From Candidatus Gastranaerophilales bacterium (GTDB lineage: Bacteria; Cyanobacteriota; Vampirovibrionia; Gastranaerophilales; Gastranaerophilaceae), in contig CALUTM010000017.1 of assembly GCA_944323705.1 (NCBI GenBank), forward strand, positions 1-35,193: a stretch of 35,193 bases of DNA. Direction: 5' to 3'. The translations under genes and the position numbers were made by a program. The notes under the pieces were generated by a model. That model worked only from the letters and a program-made list of their open reading frames with translations. It ran no database searches and was not told the DNA's origin. This document shows, in pieces, positions 15,121 through 22,788 of this stretch. Positions within the stretch are counted from its first letter, which is position 1, and every line of letters starts with the position of its first letter.

Positions 15121-15486
15121 ATGAAAATAGCACCAATTAGTAATCATTATTCAGTAGGAATGAAAGCGAATAAAAAGTCTTGTATTTCAACTGGGTTAAT
15201 CAAGAGAGTTAATCAGAGAATGATTGAGACAGGTGGAAAGTCTGGAGAACTTTCACCTTTAGAAAAAATTGCAGATATATTGCTTGATAAAAACTCAAAA
15301 GAAATTCCACAAGAATTAAATAAGGCAAAGAACGATTTTGACGCACTGCCTAAATCGGAACAGGACGAACTTTTATTATTCGCAAAATGCAGAAAGGATG
15401 TTCGCGAACTTGTTAATGATAAAGAACGTTTGAATTCGGCTTTTAGAAAAGCTTGGGATAGTGTTGTCGGGAAAAAGGTCGATTAG
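15121..15486 (+). CDS. Small orphan protein with N-terminal tag-like peptide
   Basis: A 121-residue soluble protein. I start it at the ATG at 15121, which has AAAGG upstream and follows the zinc-ribbon gene by 13 bp. A longer open frame from 14926 would overlap that gene almost completely. The N-terminus MKIAPISNHYSVGMKANKK resembles the short tags on other orphans in this window. The rest is helical and charged (SPLEKIADILLDKNSKEIP, ALPKSEQDELLLFAKCRKD). Function unknown; it is probably the last gene of the murT-pdxJ run. Confidence 0.7.
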   Translation: MKIAPISNHYSVGMKANKKSCISTGLIKRVNQRMIETGGKSGELSPLEKIADILLDKNSKEIPQELNKAKNDFDALPKSEQDELLLFAKCRKDVRELVNDKERLNSAFRKAWDSVVGKKVD

Positions 15487-15571
15487 TTCTAATTATAATC
15501 GGGAATTTAAATCAGCTTTTTTGTAGTAAAATAATAATGTAGAAATTCAACTATAAAAAGGGAAAATTGTT

Positions 15572-16402
15572 ATGTGGGAATATTCGGAGAAGGTTTTGGA
15601 GCACTATAGAAATCCGAGAAATGTCGGAAAGATTGATGATGCTGATTTAATCGGAGAAGCCGGTTCTCTTGCTTGCGGTGATTCTTTAAAATTGTATATA
15701 AAGCTTGACGGCAAAGTTATAAAGGATGCTAAGTTTCAGACATTTGGCTGCGGCTCGGCTGTCGCTTCTTCAAGTATTTTAACAGAAATGATTATCGGAA
15801 AAACGATTGATGAAGCGGCTAAAATTACGAATAAAGATATTGCAGATGAGCTTGACGGGCTTCCGCAGGAAAAAATGCACTGTTCTGTTATGGGGCATGA
15901 AGCTTTAGAAGATGCTATAAAGAAATATTATGGTGAAGATGTAATTGCACTGGAAGAAGGGCTTGCACCAAGCGGGGAAAAAATCGTCTGTACCTGTTTT
16001 AACGTAACTGAAAACCAGATTTGGGAAGCTATAAAGGTAAACGGACTTAAAACCGTAGATGAGGTTACAAATTATACAAAAGCAGGCGGTGCTTGCGGAA
16101 GATGCAAAGGTATTATTAAGGATATGCTTGATACTTACTATAAAAAAGAAGGTCAGGCTCAAGAGCTTACGCCGACTCAAAAAATCTTAAAGATTAGTAA
16201 AGTGATTGACCAGCAAATTTCTCCTCAGCTTCAAAAAGATGGCGGAGACGTTGAACTTATTGATGTTGAAGGAAACAAGGTTAAAGTTAAATTAACAGGC
16301 ATGTGCAGCGGGTGTAAGAATGCATCAATGACTTTGAAGAATTTTGTCGAAACTATTTTGAAAGATAAGGTTGATTCAAAACTTGAAGTTGAACAGGTGT
16401 AG
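15572..16402 (+). CDS. nifU: NifU-type Fe-S cluster scaffold (three domains)
   Basis: A 276-residue full-length NifU. Residues 1-125 form the IscU-like scaffold with Cys35 (ACGDS), Cys60 (FGCGSA) and Cys104 (MHCSVMG). Residues about 137-182 form a BFD-type [2Fe-2S] domain with Cys140, Cys142, Cys175 and Cys178 (CTCFNVTE; GGACGRCKG). Residues about 205-270 form the Nfu domain with Cys245-x-x-Cys248 (GMCSGCKNA). It builds Fe-S clusters from sulfide delivered by NifS. No nitrogenase genes are present, so it most likely serves general Fe-S assembly, as in epsilonproteobacteria. AGGGA precedes the ATG. nifS follows after a 68-bp gap holding a perfect palindrome. Confidence 0.95.
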   Translation: MWEYSEKVLEHYRNPRNVGKIDDADLIGEAGSLACGDSLKLYIKLDGKVIKDAKFQTFGCGSAVASSSILTEMIIGKTIDEAAKITNKDIADELDGLPQEKMHCSVMGHEALEDAIKKYYGEDVIALEEGLAPSGEKIVCTCFNVTENQIWEAIKVNGLKTVDEVTNYTKAGGACGRCKGIIKDMLDTYYKKEGQAQELTPTQKILKISKVIDQQISPQLQKDGGDVELIDVEGNKVKVKLTGMCSGCKNASMTLKNFVETILKDKVDSKLEVEQV

Positions 16403-16406
16403 ATAA

Positions 16407-16437
16407 AGTTAATGTCGGGCATTGCCCGACATTAACT
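16407..16437. promoter_or_regulatory. Perfect 15-bp palindrome between nifU and nifS
   Basis: AGTTAATGTCGGGCA and its exact reverse complement flank one central base, starting 5 bp after the nifU stop. No T-run follows on either strand, so it is not a standard terminator. It could be an RNA hairpin that tunes nifS relative to nifU (partial attenuation or 3'-end protection) or a protein operator. Confidence 0.6.
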
Positions 16438-16470
16438 AATCTACAATTTTATAAGATAAAGGATAAAATC

Positions 16471-17658
16471 ATGATATATTTAGACAACAATGCAACGACA
16501 AAAGTTGACGAAAGGGTTTTAGAAGAGATGCTTCCGTATCTTAAGGAAGAGTATGCTAACCCCTCAAGTATGTATGATTTTGCTAAAAAGCCGGCGGCTG
16601 CCATTAGAGAAGCACGGGTTAAAGTTCGTGATTTTCTGGGTGCAGAAAATGAGAAGGATATTTTCTTCACCTCTTGCGGCTCAGAATCAGCTAATACTGC
16701 AATTAAAGGAGTTTTGAACTGTAACAGAGAAAAGAAACATATAATTACGACAAAAGTCGAGCACCCTGCTGTTTTGAATACTTATAAAGAATTTGAAAAA
16801 AACGGGTATGAGGTTGACTACATTGGTGTAAATTCTCAAGGTGAGCTTGATGTTGAAGAATTGAAAGCAAAATTACGAAAAGATACGGCTTTAGTTTCTG
16901 TAATGTGGGCAAATAACGAAATCGGTGTAATTAACCCTGTAGAAGAAATCGGAGAATACATTAAGTCCAAATCGCCTGAAACACGTTTCTTTGTTGACGC
17001 TGTTCAGGCTGCGGGAAAAATTCCGATAAACGTTAAAGATACAAAAATTGATTTACTTGGTATTTCGGGACATAAATTCCATGCCCCCAAGGGAATCGGC
17101 GTATTGTATGCAAAACCTGATGTAAGATTTACTCCGCTTATCAATGGCGGGCATCAGGAGAGAGGTCTGAGGGCAGGAACGGAAAATGTACCGTATATAG
17201 TAGGTATAGGCAAAGCGGCAGAGCTTGCTCAAGATTCTCTAAATTACGAGCTTAAGGAGGTTAAAAGGCTCCGTGATAAATTAGAGGAAGGTATTTTAAA
17301 GAATGTATTCAATGCAAGGTTAAATACCGGAGTTAAAAACAGAGTGCCGAATACTTCTAATATCGGGTTTGAATACGTTGAAGGAGAGTTAATTCTTTTA
17401 CACCTGAGTGATATCGGAGTTTGTGCAAGCTCAGGTAGTGCCTGCACATCAGGTTCGTTAGAGCCGAGCCATGTTCTGAGGGCTATGGGAATTCCTTTTA
17501 CGGCTCTTCACGGCTCGATAAGGTTTAGCCTTTCAAGATTTACAACAGAAGAAGATATTGATTATGTAATAGAAAAGTTACCTGCAATAATGGATAAATT
17601 AACTTCAATTTCACCATTTCAGGATGAGTTGGAAGCTTTAAGAAAAAGAAAAGGATGA
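16471..17658 (+). CDS. nifS: Cysteine desulfurase NifS
   Basis: A 395-residue PLP enzyme that takes sulfur from cysteine for Fe-S assembly. The start MIYLDNNATTKVD is the family hallmark. PLP lysine Lys202 is in GISGHKFHAPKG, and EHPAV holds the ring-stacking His98. The persulfide Cys325 sits in CASSGSACTSGSLEPSHVL, the short-loop NifS/class I form. It pairs with NifU encoded just upstream, its natural partner. AAGGA lies before the ATG. mscS begins 4 bp after the stop and is probably co-transcribed. Confidence 0.96.
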   Translation: MIYLDNNATTKVDERVLEEMLPYLKEEYANPSSMYDFAKKPAAAIREARVKVRDFLGAENEKDIFFTSCGSESANTAIKGVLNCNREKKHIITTKVEHPAVLNTYKEFEKNGYEVDYIGVNSQGELDVEELKAKLRKDTALVSVMWANNEIGVINPVEEIGEYIKSKSPETRFFVDAVQAAGKIPINVKDTKIDLLGISGHKFHAPKGIGVLYAKPDVRFTPLINGGHQERGLRAGTENVPYIVGIGKAAELAQDSLNYELKEVKRLRDKLEEGILKNVFNARLNTGVKNRVPNTSNIGFEYVEGELILLHLSDIGVCASSGSACTSGSLEPSHVLRAMGIPFTALHGSIRFSLSRFTTEEDIDYVIEKLPAIMDKLTSISPFQDELEALRKRKG

Positions 17659-17662
17659 TTAG

Positions 17663-18520
17663 ATGATAGATACAATAACAAGTGCGGTTTTGAAGTTTTT
17701 AGGTTCACATGTAAAACTTATTGTTGGCATTGTTGTAAATCTTATTTTAATATGGGGATTTTGCAAACTTATTGACTTATTTGGTCGAAAACTTGTCTAT
17801 CGTTTAAAGGCAAAAAATTCCGATTCCCCGCTTTTGAATCTTATGCCGGTTTTGAATAGGACAGCAAAAGCAATTGTTGTTTTTATTTTACTTGCAGGAT
17901 TTTTACAGAGTTTCGGCTATAATGTTGCTTCTTTGATTGCAGGTTTTGGAATTACAGGTTTGGCTGTAGGTTTTGCTGCAAAGGAAGCTATCGGAAATAT
18001 TTTCGGCTCATTCGGACTTCTTGCGGACAGAGTTTATAAAATCGGTGAGTATATAAAATTTAACGGGTTTGCGGGAACCGTAGAAAATATTAATCTCCGC
18101 TCAACTACCATTAGAGATGATGACGGGTTTGCTGTGAATGTTCCGAATAATTTGCTTGCAAACGAAGAAATCGTAAATGTTTCTCAGGCAAAGGGGAGAC
18201 GAATTGATATTAAGGTCGGGATAGAGTATGGTACGTCAAATGAAAAAATTGACAGGGCTTGTGAAATATTGAGAGAGGTTGCAAGGCGTGATTCTACCGT
18301 ACTTGAGGGTGAGCATGCATTTTTGGAGAATCTTGACGATAGTGCAATCACCGTAAGGCTTGTATGTTTTACGACAAAAACCTCTTGGGGCGAGTATATT
18401 TATGTAAAAAGCGGTATAATAAGAGAAATTATTCACCGCTACAGAGCGGAGGGAATTGAATTTGCGTTCCCGTCCACAAGTGTATATATGGCAAAGGAAG
18501 CGTCAGAGGTATTAAACTAA
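17663..18520 (+). CDS. mscS: Small-conductance mechanosensitive channel (MscS family)
   Basis: A 285-residue MscS-type channel that opens under membrane tension and protects against hypo-osmotic shock. Three N-terminal membrane helices are followed by the pore-lining TM3, SLIAGFGITGLAVGFAAKEA, with the Gly/Ala packing pattern and the kink region NIFGSFGLL. The beta domain (FNGFAGTVENINLRSTTIRD, then PNNLLANEEIVN) and the alpha-beta cage at the C-terminus are complete. Length matches E. coli MscS. It starts 4 bp after nifS. The functional link with Fe-S genes is unclear and probably only shared transcription. Confidence 0.93.
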   Translation: MIDTITSAVLKFLGSHVKLIVGIVVNLILIWGFCKLIDLFGRKLVYRLKAKNSDSPLLNLMPVLNRTAKAIVVFILLAGFLQSFGYNVASLIAGFGITGLAVGFAAKEAIGNIFGSFGLLADRVYKIGEYIKFNGFAGTVENINLRSTTIRDDDGFAVNVPNNLLANEEIVNVSQAKGRRIDIKVGIEYGTSNEKIDRACEILREVARRDSTVLEGEHAFLENLDDSAITVRLVCFTTKTSWGEYIYVKSGIIREIIHRYRAEGIEFAFPSTSVYMAKEASEVLN

Positions 18521-18550
18521 ATCTTGTTTAATATTTTTTGCTTAGCGGTC

Positions 18551-20500
18551 TTATTGCCCGAGCTCTTTATATTTATTAGCGATATATGCAATTGTTCTTG
18601 GGAAATATTTTTGCAGAAACAGTGCTCTGGAGCCCATAATGAATGTTTGTTGCGGGATATTTATAAGCATATTTGCTTCTGCCGCAGTTTCATTAAGCCC
18701 GTTTGACATTATGTTTCGTAAAAAGTAACCTGCTTGTTTTACTGCAATATCCGGCAAACTGGTGGTGAAAGCGGATTTTTCGTATTCATAAATCTCTTTC
18801 AATTCGGCATCGTTCTCAAAATTTAGAGTATTATACTTCTCATGTCCGATTTCGTGTTCAAGAATTGAAAGAAAATTATTCTCTGTCCCGATTTCAATGC
18901 CGTTTTTCATACTGTGTGCAGTGTTTTTATCGCCCGGATAGGCATTAACGGTATAAACTTTGGAGTTTTTGAGAGCAAACCATTCTTCACCCGATAGATT
19001 TTTTATAGTTTTAAGAAGCTTTTTGTCAACGGTGTATTCACTAATATAACCCTTTTGAACAGCAATTTCACCCAGGCTGACTTCATTATTTTTTAATTTG
19101 TTTAACAATTCATCATTTTGGTAGATTTCTGCCTCAAAGTTCGACATATTTTCATAATCTTGTTTTGTAAATTCTTTTATATTATATTCGACGCTTTTGT
19201 CGCTTCCGTCAAGTTTTGTAACCTTGATTTTGTCATTTTCAATAAGAATATCGTATTTTAAACCGTCGGTAGTTGATTGGAAATGATTGTCCGTAATTAC
19301 TTTAAAGCTTTTAGAAGATTCGTATAAAACTTTTTTATTCTTGTCCGTAATCTTATAGTATAGGAATCGGTTTCCCTTTCTGTCAACTGCAAAAACGTAA
19401 TCTGTTGCAGTTCCGTCCGGAGAGACAAAGTGTTTTTCTATATGTTTATTGCCTCTTCTGCCTGTTTCTGCAAGGCTTATTGTATATTTTATTCCATTGG
19501 GGGTTGTCTCCTTGACTTCAAATTCTCCGCGGAGTTTACTTTTATTATATTTTTCTCTTTTTATTAAATCTCCGTTCAAGCTTTTGTGGTCTATGGTTGC
19601 ACTCATTAACATTTCATCATCAAAGAGTAGCTTTTTGTCTTTTTGAATTTTATGCGGTGTGACTTCGGTAACGGTATGGTTGCTTAGATTATAAATAGTA
19701 TTTTCATCATTACAGGAAACAATTTCTCCGGTCTTTGCGTCGAATCTGAAATACGTGTTATTACTTCCGCTAAGAATGTTGTATTTCTGCTCGTCGTAGC
19801 CTGTTGAAGAGCTATTTATGCGATCGGTGTTTAAGTTAAATCTTTGTTTCGCCTCATATACTCCGTCAAGCATTTTTTTTGTATATTCTTTCCCGAATGT
19901 CTCGCCGAGATAAGTTCTGGTTGAAGGTAAGCAGCCGTATTTTTCGCAGTGCTCCATCATTTTTAATGCTTCATCCATGCTTGTTGCAGTTTCTACTATA
20001 TCGGCGAAAAATACACTTCTGCCTTTTTGAGGGTTTTTCAGACCAAATTCAATAAGTCTTTGTTTTAAAATTTCATCTTCAGGTGTTTTTACCGTTTTAT
20101 GAACCCCGCTAAAAATAAAGTCTATACCGAGTTTTTCTTTAATTTCTTTTATATTTGAAAGTTCATAGTATAAAAGTTTGGCAGAATTTATATTATCAAT
20201 GTGCAGTGTGCTATATAGGCAATAAAAATCACTATTGTTATCCATTAATTTGTTTAAGCATTGTATGTTATTTTTATTTATATTTATGCACTCTAAAATA
20301 TGCCGATTGTTTTTGCTAAGCTTGGATTTTTTCTTTTCTATTTCACTCAGCATATTTTTAAATTCTAAATCTGATAATTCTTTTATCTGTGTGTCGTCCT
20401 CTTGTTTGTCTGCATTCTTTAGCCCCAGGATACCGCAGGAGCCTACAGCAACAGTACTAAGAAAATTTTTACAAATTTTGGGGGTAAATTTTATATTCAT
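18551..20500 (-). CDS. Putative zinc metallopeptidase with large unknown N-terminal region
   Basis: A 649-residue protein. The C-terminal 105 residues contain HEIGH (549-553), a canonical HExxH zinc site. A second motif NETAAE about 54 residues later could supply the third ligand as in gluzincins (Glu604 or Glu608). The N-terminus has a short hydrophobic stretch ending AVGSC, which might be a weak lipobox, but the segment is short. Residues about 40-240 are helical. Residues about 240-470 look beta-rich with repeated short YxI/KxY strands (RKGNRFLYYKITDKNKKVL). Export and target are unknown. AAAGG precedes the ATG; the gene stands alone, convergent with mscS. Confidence 0.7.
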   Translation of the reverse strand: MNIKFTPKICKNFLSTVAVGSCGILGLKNADKQEDDTQIKELSDLEFKNMLSEIEKKKSKLSKNNRHILECININKNNIQCLNKLMDNNSDFYCLYSTLHIDNINSAKLLYYELSNIKEIKEKLGIDFIFSGVHKTVKTPEDEILKQRLIEFGLKNPQKGRSVFFADIVETATSMDEALKMMEHCEKYGCLPSTRTYLGETFGKEYTKKMLDGVYEAKQRFNLNTDRINSSSTGYDEQKYNILSGSNNTYFRFDAKTGEIVSCNDENTIYNLSNHTVTEVTPHKIQKDKKLLFDDEMLMSATIDHKSLNGDLIKREKYNKSKLRGEFEVKETTPNGIKYTISLAETGRRGNKHIEKHFVSPDGTATDYVFAVDRKGNRFLYYKITDKNKKVLYESSKSFKVITDNHFQSTTDGLKYDILIENDKIKVTKLDGSDKSVEYNIKEFTKQDYENMSNFEAEIYQNDELLNKLKNNEVSLGEIAVQKGYISEYTVDKKLLKTIKNLSGEEWFALKNSKVYTVNAYPGDKNTAHSMKNGIEIGTENNFLSILEHEIGHEKYNTLNFENDAELKEIYEYEKSAFTTSLPDIAVKQAGYFLRNIMSNGLNETAAEANMLINIPQQTFIMGSRALFLQKYFPRTIAYIANKYKELGQ

Positions 20501-20608
20501 ACAAAACCTTTCATTATTAAGAAATATATTAAAAATTTTTAATTGCTTAATTTTCTGTTTTAATTTACAAATATTTACATTTTATGCAGATTTTGGTTAA
20601 ATGATTTT

Positions 20609-21079
20609 ATGAAAATCAAGATTATCGCACTCGGAAAAATTAAGGAAAAATTTTTAAAGGACGGTATTGAAGAGTTTTTAAAACGCTTAAGACCATATAC
20701 TTCAGTCGAGATTGTCGAATTACAGCCGATAGAAATCAAGGACGAAAATCTGACCTCAAAAGTTCTTGACGAAGAAGCCGAAAGGATTTTAGCAAATATA
20801 AAACAGGATTCTTATGTGATAACTTTGGAGATTTTAGGTAAGCAGCTTTCTTCAGAAGAGTTTGCTTCAAAGATTGAAGAAATTACAAACAGCGGAATGG
20901 CTGAACTTGTCTTTGTAATCGGCTCTTCATGCGGAATCTCATCTAAAGTTTCCCAACGGGCTAACTTTAAGTTAAGTATCTCAAAAATGACTTTTCTGCA
21001 CCAATTTGCAAGGCTTTTACTGGTTGAGCAAATCTATCGTGCTTTTAAAATTCTTAAAAACGAAACTTATCATAAATAA
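20609..21079 (+). CDS. rlmH: 23S rRNA (pseudouridine1915-N3)-methyltransferase RlmH
   Basis: A 156-residue SPOUT methyltransferase that methylates pseudouridine 1915 in helix 69 of 23S rRNA. The start MKIKIIALGKIKEKFLKDGI and the SPOUT knot at the C-terminus are diagnostic: VFVIGSSCGISSKV, then LSISKMTFLHQFARLLLVEQ and YRAFKILKNETYHK. In the SAM-binding loop GSSCG replaces the more common GGAYG/GGPYG. Length is normal. The ribosome-binding site is weak. It is divergent from the metallopeptidase gene across a 108-bp AT-rich gap. Confidence 0.95.
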   Translation: MKIKIIALGKIKEKFLKDGIEEFLKRLRPYTSVEIVELQPIEIKDENLTSKVLDEEAERILANIKQDSYVITLEILGKQLSSEEFASKIEEITNSGMAELVFVIGSSCGISSKVSQRANFKLSISKMTFLHQFARLLLVEQIYRAFKILKNETYHK

Positions 21080-21089
21080 GTCTTAAAAA

Positions 21090-21114
21090 AATAAAAAGGG
21101 TGCTGAAGCACCCT
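21090..21114 (-). terminator. Terminator of the yggS-sepF operon
   Basis: An 8-bp perfect stem AGGGTGCT/AGCACCCT with a tight loop lies at 21097-21114. On the minus strand it is followed by TTTTTATTTTTTT, so it ends the sepF transcript. The plus strand lacks a T-run, so it terminates rlmH less well. The remaining bases up to sepF hold nothing recognised. Confidence 0.8.
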
Positions 21115-21205
21115 GAAAATCCAACTATCACAAATCAATATATTATTAAAAATTTCATACTTCGGTTTATAAGTTGAGAAAACTACTTCCCCTCCCATAA
21201 ACTAA

Positions 21206-21718
21206 TTATAGCGGTTTATTCCACAAAGATTCAGCGAACTTACTCTGCATAGCACCGTTTTCTACTGACAGAGAAACGTTATTCGGTGCAAAAATAAATA
21301 CCATATCACTTATCTTTTGAGCAGTACCGTTTAATGCGTGTGCCGCACCGCAAACAAAATCAATTGTCCTTTGTGACTGCTCTTTGTCGAGTAAGTCTAA
21401 ATGTAAAATAACAGTCTTTTTGTCAATCAGTTTTTTTACAATCTGTGCTGATTCTGAAAAAGAACGCGGTTCAATAACCGTAACTTCACCGGACTTATAA
21501 GAATTGGGGTGAGAAACGACTTTTGATTCTCTTTCAAAAGAGCGTTCGGGTCTGCCGCTTACTCTGGTATCGTATAAAGAGTCCAATGCCAGTGTTCCGT
21601 CTGTATCGTAATCACCGTTACGATCTACCAAATCCATGAAAGCGTCATCGTCGCTTCCGTCATTAAAGCTTTTTGTAAAAAAGTTAACAAACCCTTTTAA
21701 TCCTTCTGATAGTGCCAT
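21206..21718 (-). CDS. sepF: SepF-type cell division protein
   Basis: A 170-residue SepF (Cdv2-type in cyanobacteria), a Z-ring partner that bundles FtsZ filaments and ties them to the membrane. The N-terminus MALSEGLKGFVNFFTKSF can form a membrane-binding amphipathic helix. Residues 20-80 are an acidic, Arg/Ser-rich linker. The folded core from residue about 78 has VTVIEPRSFSESAQIVKKL, KTVILHLDLLDKEQSQRTID, and FVCGAAHALNGTAQKIS followed by FIFAPNNVSL. GGAGGAG precedes the ATG. It lies 19 bp after yggS, the arrangement common in cyanobacteria and Firmicutes. Confidence 0.93.
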   Translation of the reverse strand: MALSEGLKGFVNFFTKSFNDGSDDDAFMDLVDRNGDYDTDGTLALDSLYDTRVSGRPERSFERESKVVSHPNSYKSGEVTVIEPRSFSESAQIVKKLIDKKTVILHLDLLDKEQSQRTIDFVCGAAHALNGTAQKISDMVFIFAPNNVSLSVENGAMQSKFAESLWNKPL

Positions 21719-21737
21719 TTCTCCTCCATTTATAATT

Positions 21738-22442
21738 TTACTTAAATAATTTTCTACCTATTCTAATAACAGTTGCACCCTCTTTAAGTGCAATTTTATA
21801 GTCATCACTCATTCCCATTGACAACTCAGGCAGTTCAATATTAAACTCCCTTTCCAGTTCGTCCCTGTACTCTTTAATATCTCCGAATAATCTGTGAAGT
21901 TCGCTTTCTTCCGCCCCAAGAGGTGCAATATTCATCAAGCCTCTAACGGCAATTCCTTCCAATTTGAGAATTTCGCCAAGCTCTGATTTTAGTTTCTCTT
22001 TAGTGTAGCCGAACTTTTGTTCTTCGTGTGCATTATTTACTTGTAATAAAATCTTCTCTCTCTTATTTAACGCACAGGCTGCCTTGGATACGGCATTTGC
22101 GACTTTAAGCGAATCAATTGAATGTATAACATCAAAATGTTCAACAACCATTCCTGCTTTGTTTGTCTGCAAATGTCCTATGAAGTGAAACGTAGAGTTT
22201 TTTAAAATTTCCTGCGGCAGTTGTTCCATCTTTTTTATTGCTTCAACCGCTCTGGATTCTCCAAAATCCCTAATCCCTGCTTCATATCCCGCTTTTATTG
22301 CATTTATCCCGAAATATTTTGTTACTGCGATTATTTTAACTTTAGAATGTGCGATATCTTGTTTGATTGCCTGAAGATTTGTTTTAACCAAAGCCGAATC
22401 TATTGCTATTTCTTCGCCCCAGTTCTGTGATGGTATCAACAT
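21738..22442 (-). CDS. yggS: YggS/PLPBP family pyridoxal phosphate-binding protein
   Basis: A 234-residue PLP homeostasis protein (PROSC family). The PLP lysine is Lys42 in IIAVTKYFG; the usual text is AVSKTxP, so YF replaces the common loop. Other landmarks are GIRDFGESRAVEA, TFHFIGHLQTNK, HSIDSLKVA, VNNAHEEQKFG, LMNIAP and the end ELSMGMSDDYKIALKEG followed by TVIRIGRKLF. It buffers PLP and affects amino acid metabolism; no catalytic reaction is established. GGGGAG precedes the ATG. sepF follows on the same strand and a promoter lies upstream. Confidence 0.95.
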   Translation of the reverse strand: MLIPSQNWGEEIAIDSALVKTNLQAIKQDIAHSKVKIIAVTKYFGINAIKAGYEAGIRDFGESRAVEAIKKMEQLPQEILKNSTFHFIGHLQTNKAGMVVEHFDVIHSIDSLKVANAVSKAACALNKREKILLQVNNAHEEQKFGYTKEKLKSELGEILKLEGIAVRGLMNIAPLGAEESELHRLFGDIKEYRDELEREFNIELPELSMGMSDDYKIALKEGATVIRIGRKLFK

Positions 22443-22463
22443 TTCTCCCCAACCCTCATTTGT

Positions 22464-22493
22464 ATTATATACCGAAAGTCATGACCTGTACAA
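22464..22493 (-). promoter_or_regulatory. Sigma-70-type promoter of yggS-sepF
   Basis: On the minus strand TTGTAC (22493-22488) and TATAAT (22469-22464) are 18 bp apart. The -10 lies 21 bp before the yggS ATG, with GGGGAG in between. Confidence 0.7.
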
Positions 22494-22534
22494 GTCCCTT
22501 TTTGTAACAACTTTCGCGATTTTTTAAAACATGC

Positions 22535-22561
22535 CGAAACCCATGATTTACATGGATTTCG
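22535..22561. other. Hairpin between the flgE and yggS regions
   Basis: CGAAAcCCATG and CATGGaTTTCG form an 11-bp stem (one wobble or mismatch) around a 5-nt loop. It lies between the flgE terminator and the yggS promoter. No long T-run follows. The stretch 22562-22635 beside it is AT-rich with nothing else recognised. Confidence 0.5.
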
Positions 22562-22635
22562 ACCATGTCTCAAATGTTAAGTTTTATTAAGTTTTCATGT
22601 TTTTGTTAAGAATTTGACAAGATTTTTTTGGAATT

Positions 22636-22665
22636 TTTTCAAAAAAGGCATGCCTTTTTTGAAAA
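22636..22665 (-). terminator. Perfect 30-bp palindrome, terminator of the flgE operon
   Basis: TTTTCAAAAAAGGCA and its exact reverse complement meet at 22650/22651. On the minus strand the stem ends in CCTTTTTTGAAAAAATTCC, giving the T-tract of a terminator. It lies about 125 bp after the flgE stop. The stem has few G-C pairs, so efficiency is uncertain. Confidence 0.6.
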
Positions 22666-22780
22666 GTGACTGAGTGAGCGGGTGATTAAGTCTAATAATT
22701 TTATGAATAACTCAAGCTTTTCTATGTACGTTATATATTCTTAGTCACTTATTCACTCAGTCACCCCGTCACCCCGTCAC
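22666..22780. repeat. Octamer tandem repeats forming a long inverted repeat
   Basis: Positions 22741-22780 are five consecutive 8-mers ending TCAC (TTAGTCAC, TTATTCAC, TCAGTCAC, CCCGTCAC twice). Positions 22666-22689 are three 8-mers beginning GTGA (GTGACTGA, GTGAGCGG, GTGATTAA). The two sets are inverted: 22666-22677 pairs perfectly with 22753-22764, and 22682-22690 pairs with 22740-22748 with one wobble. A 49-nt AT-rich loop lies between. It sits directly downstream of flgE. Confidence 0.75.
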
Positions 22781-22788
22781 TTAAATCC

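Noticed and set aside
15572-17658. Evidence for nitrogen fixation from nifU and nifS
   Set aside because: No nifHDK or other nitrogenase genes are present. This pair commonly serves general Fe-S assembly in anaerobes.
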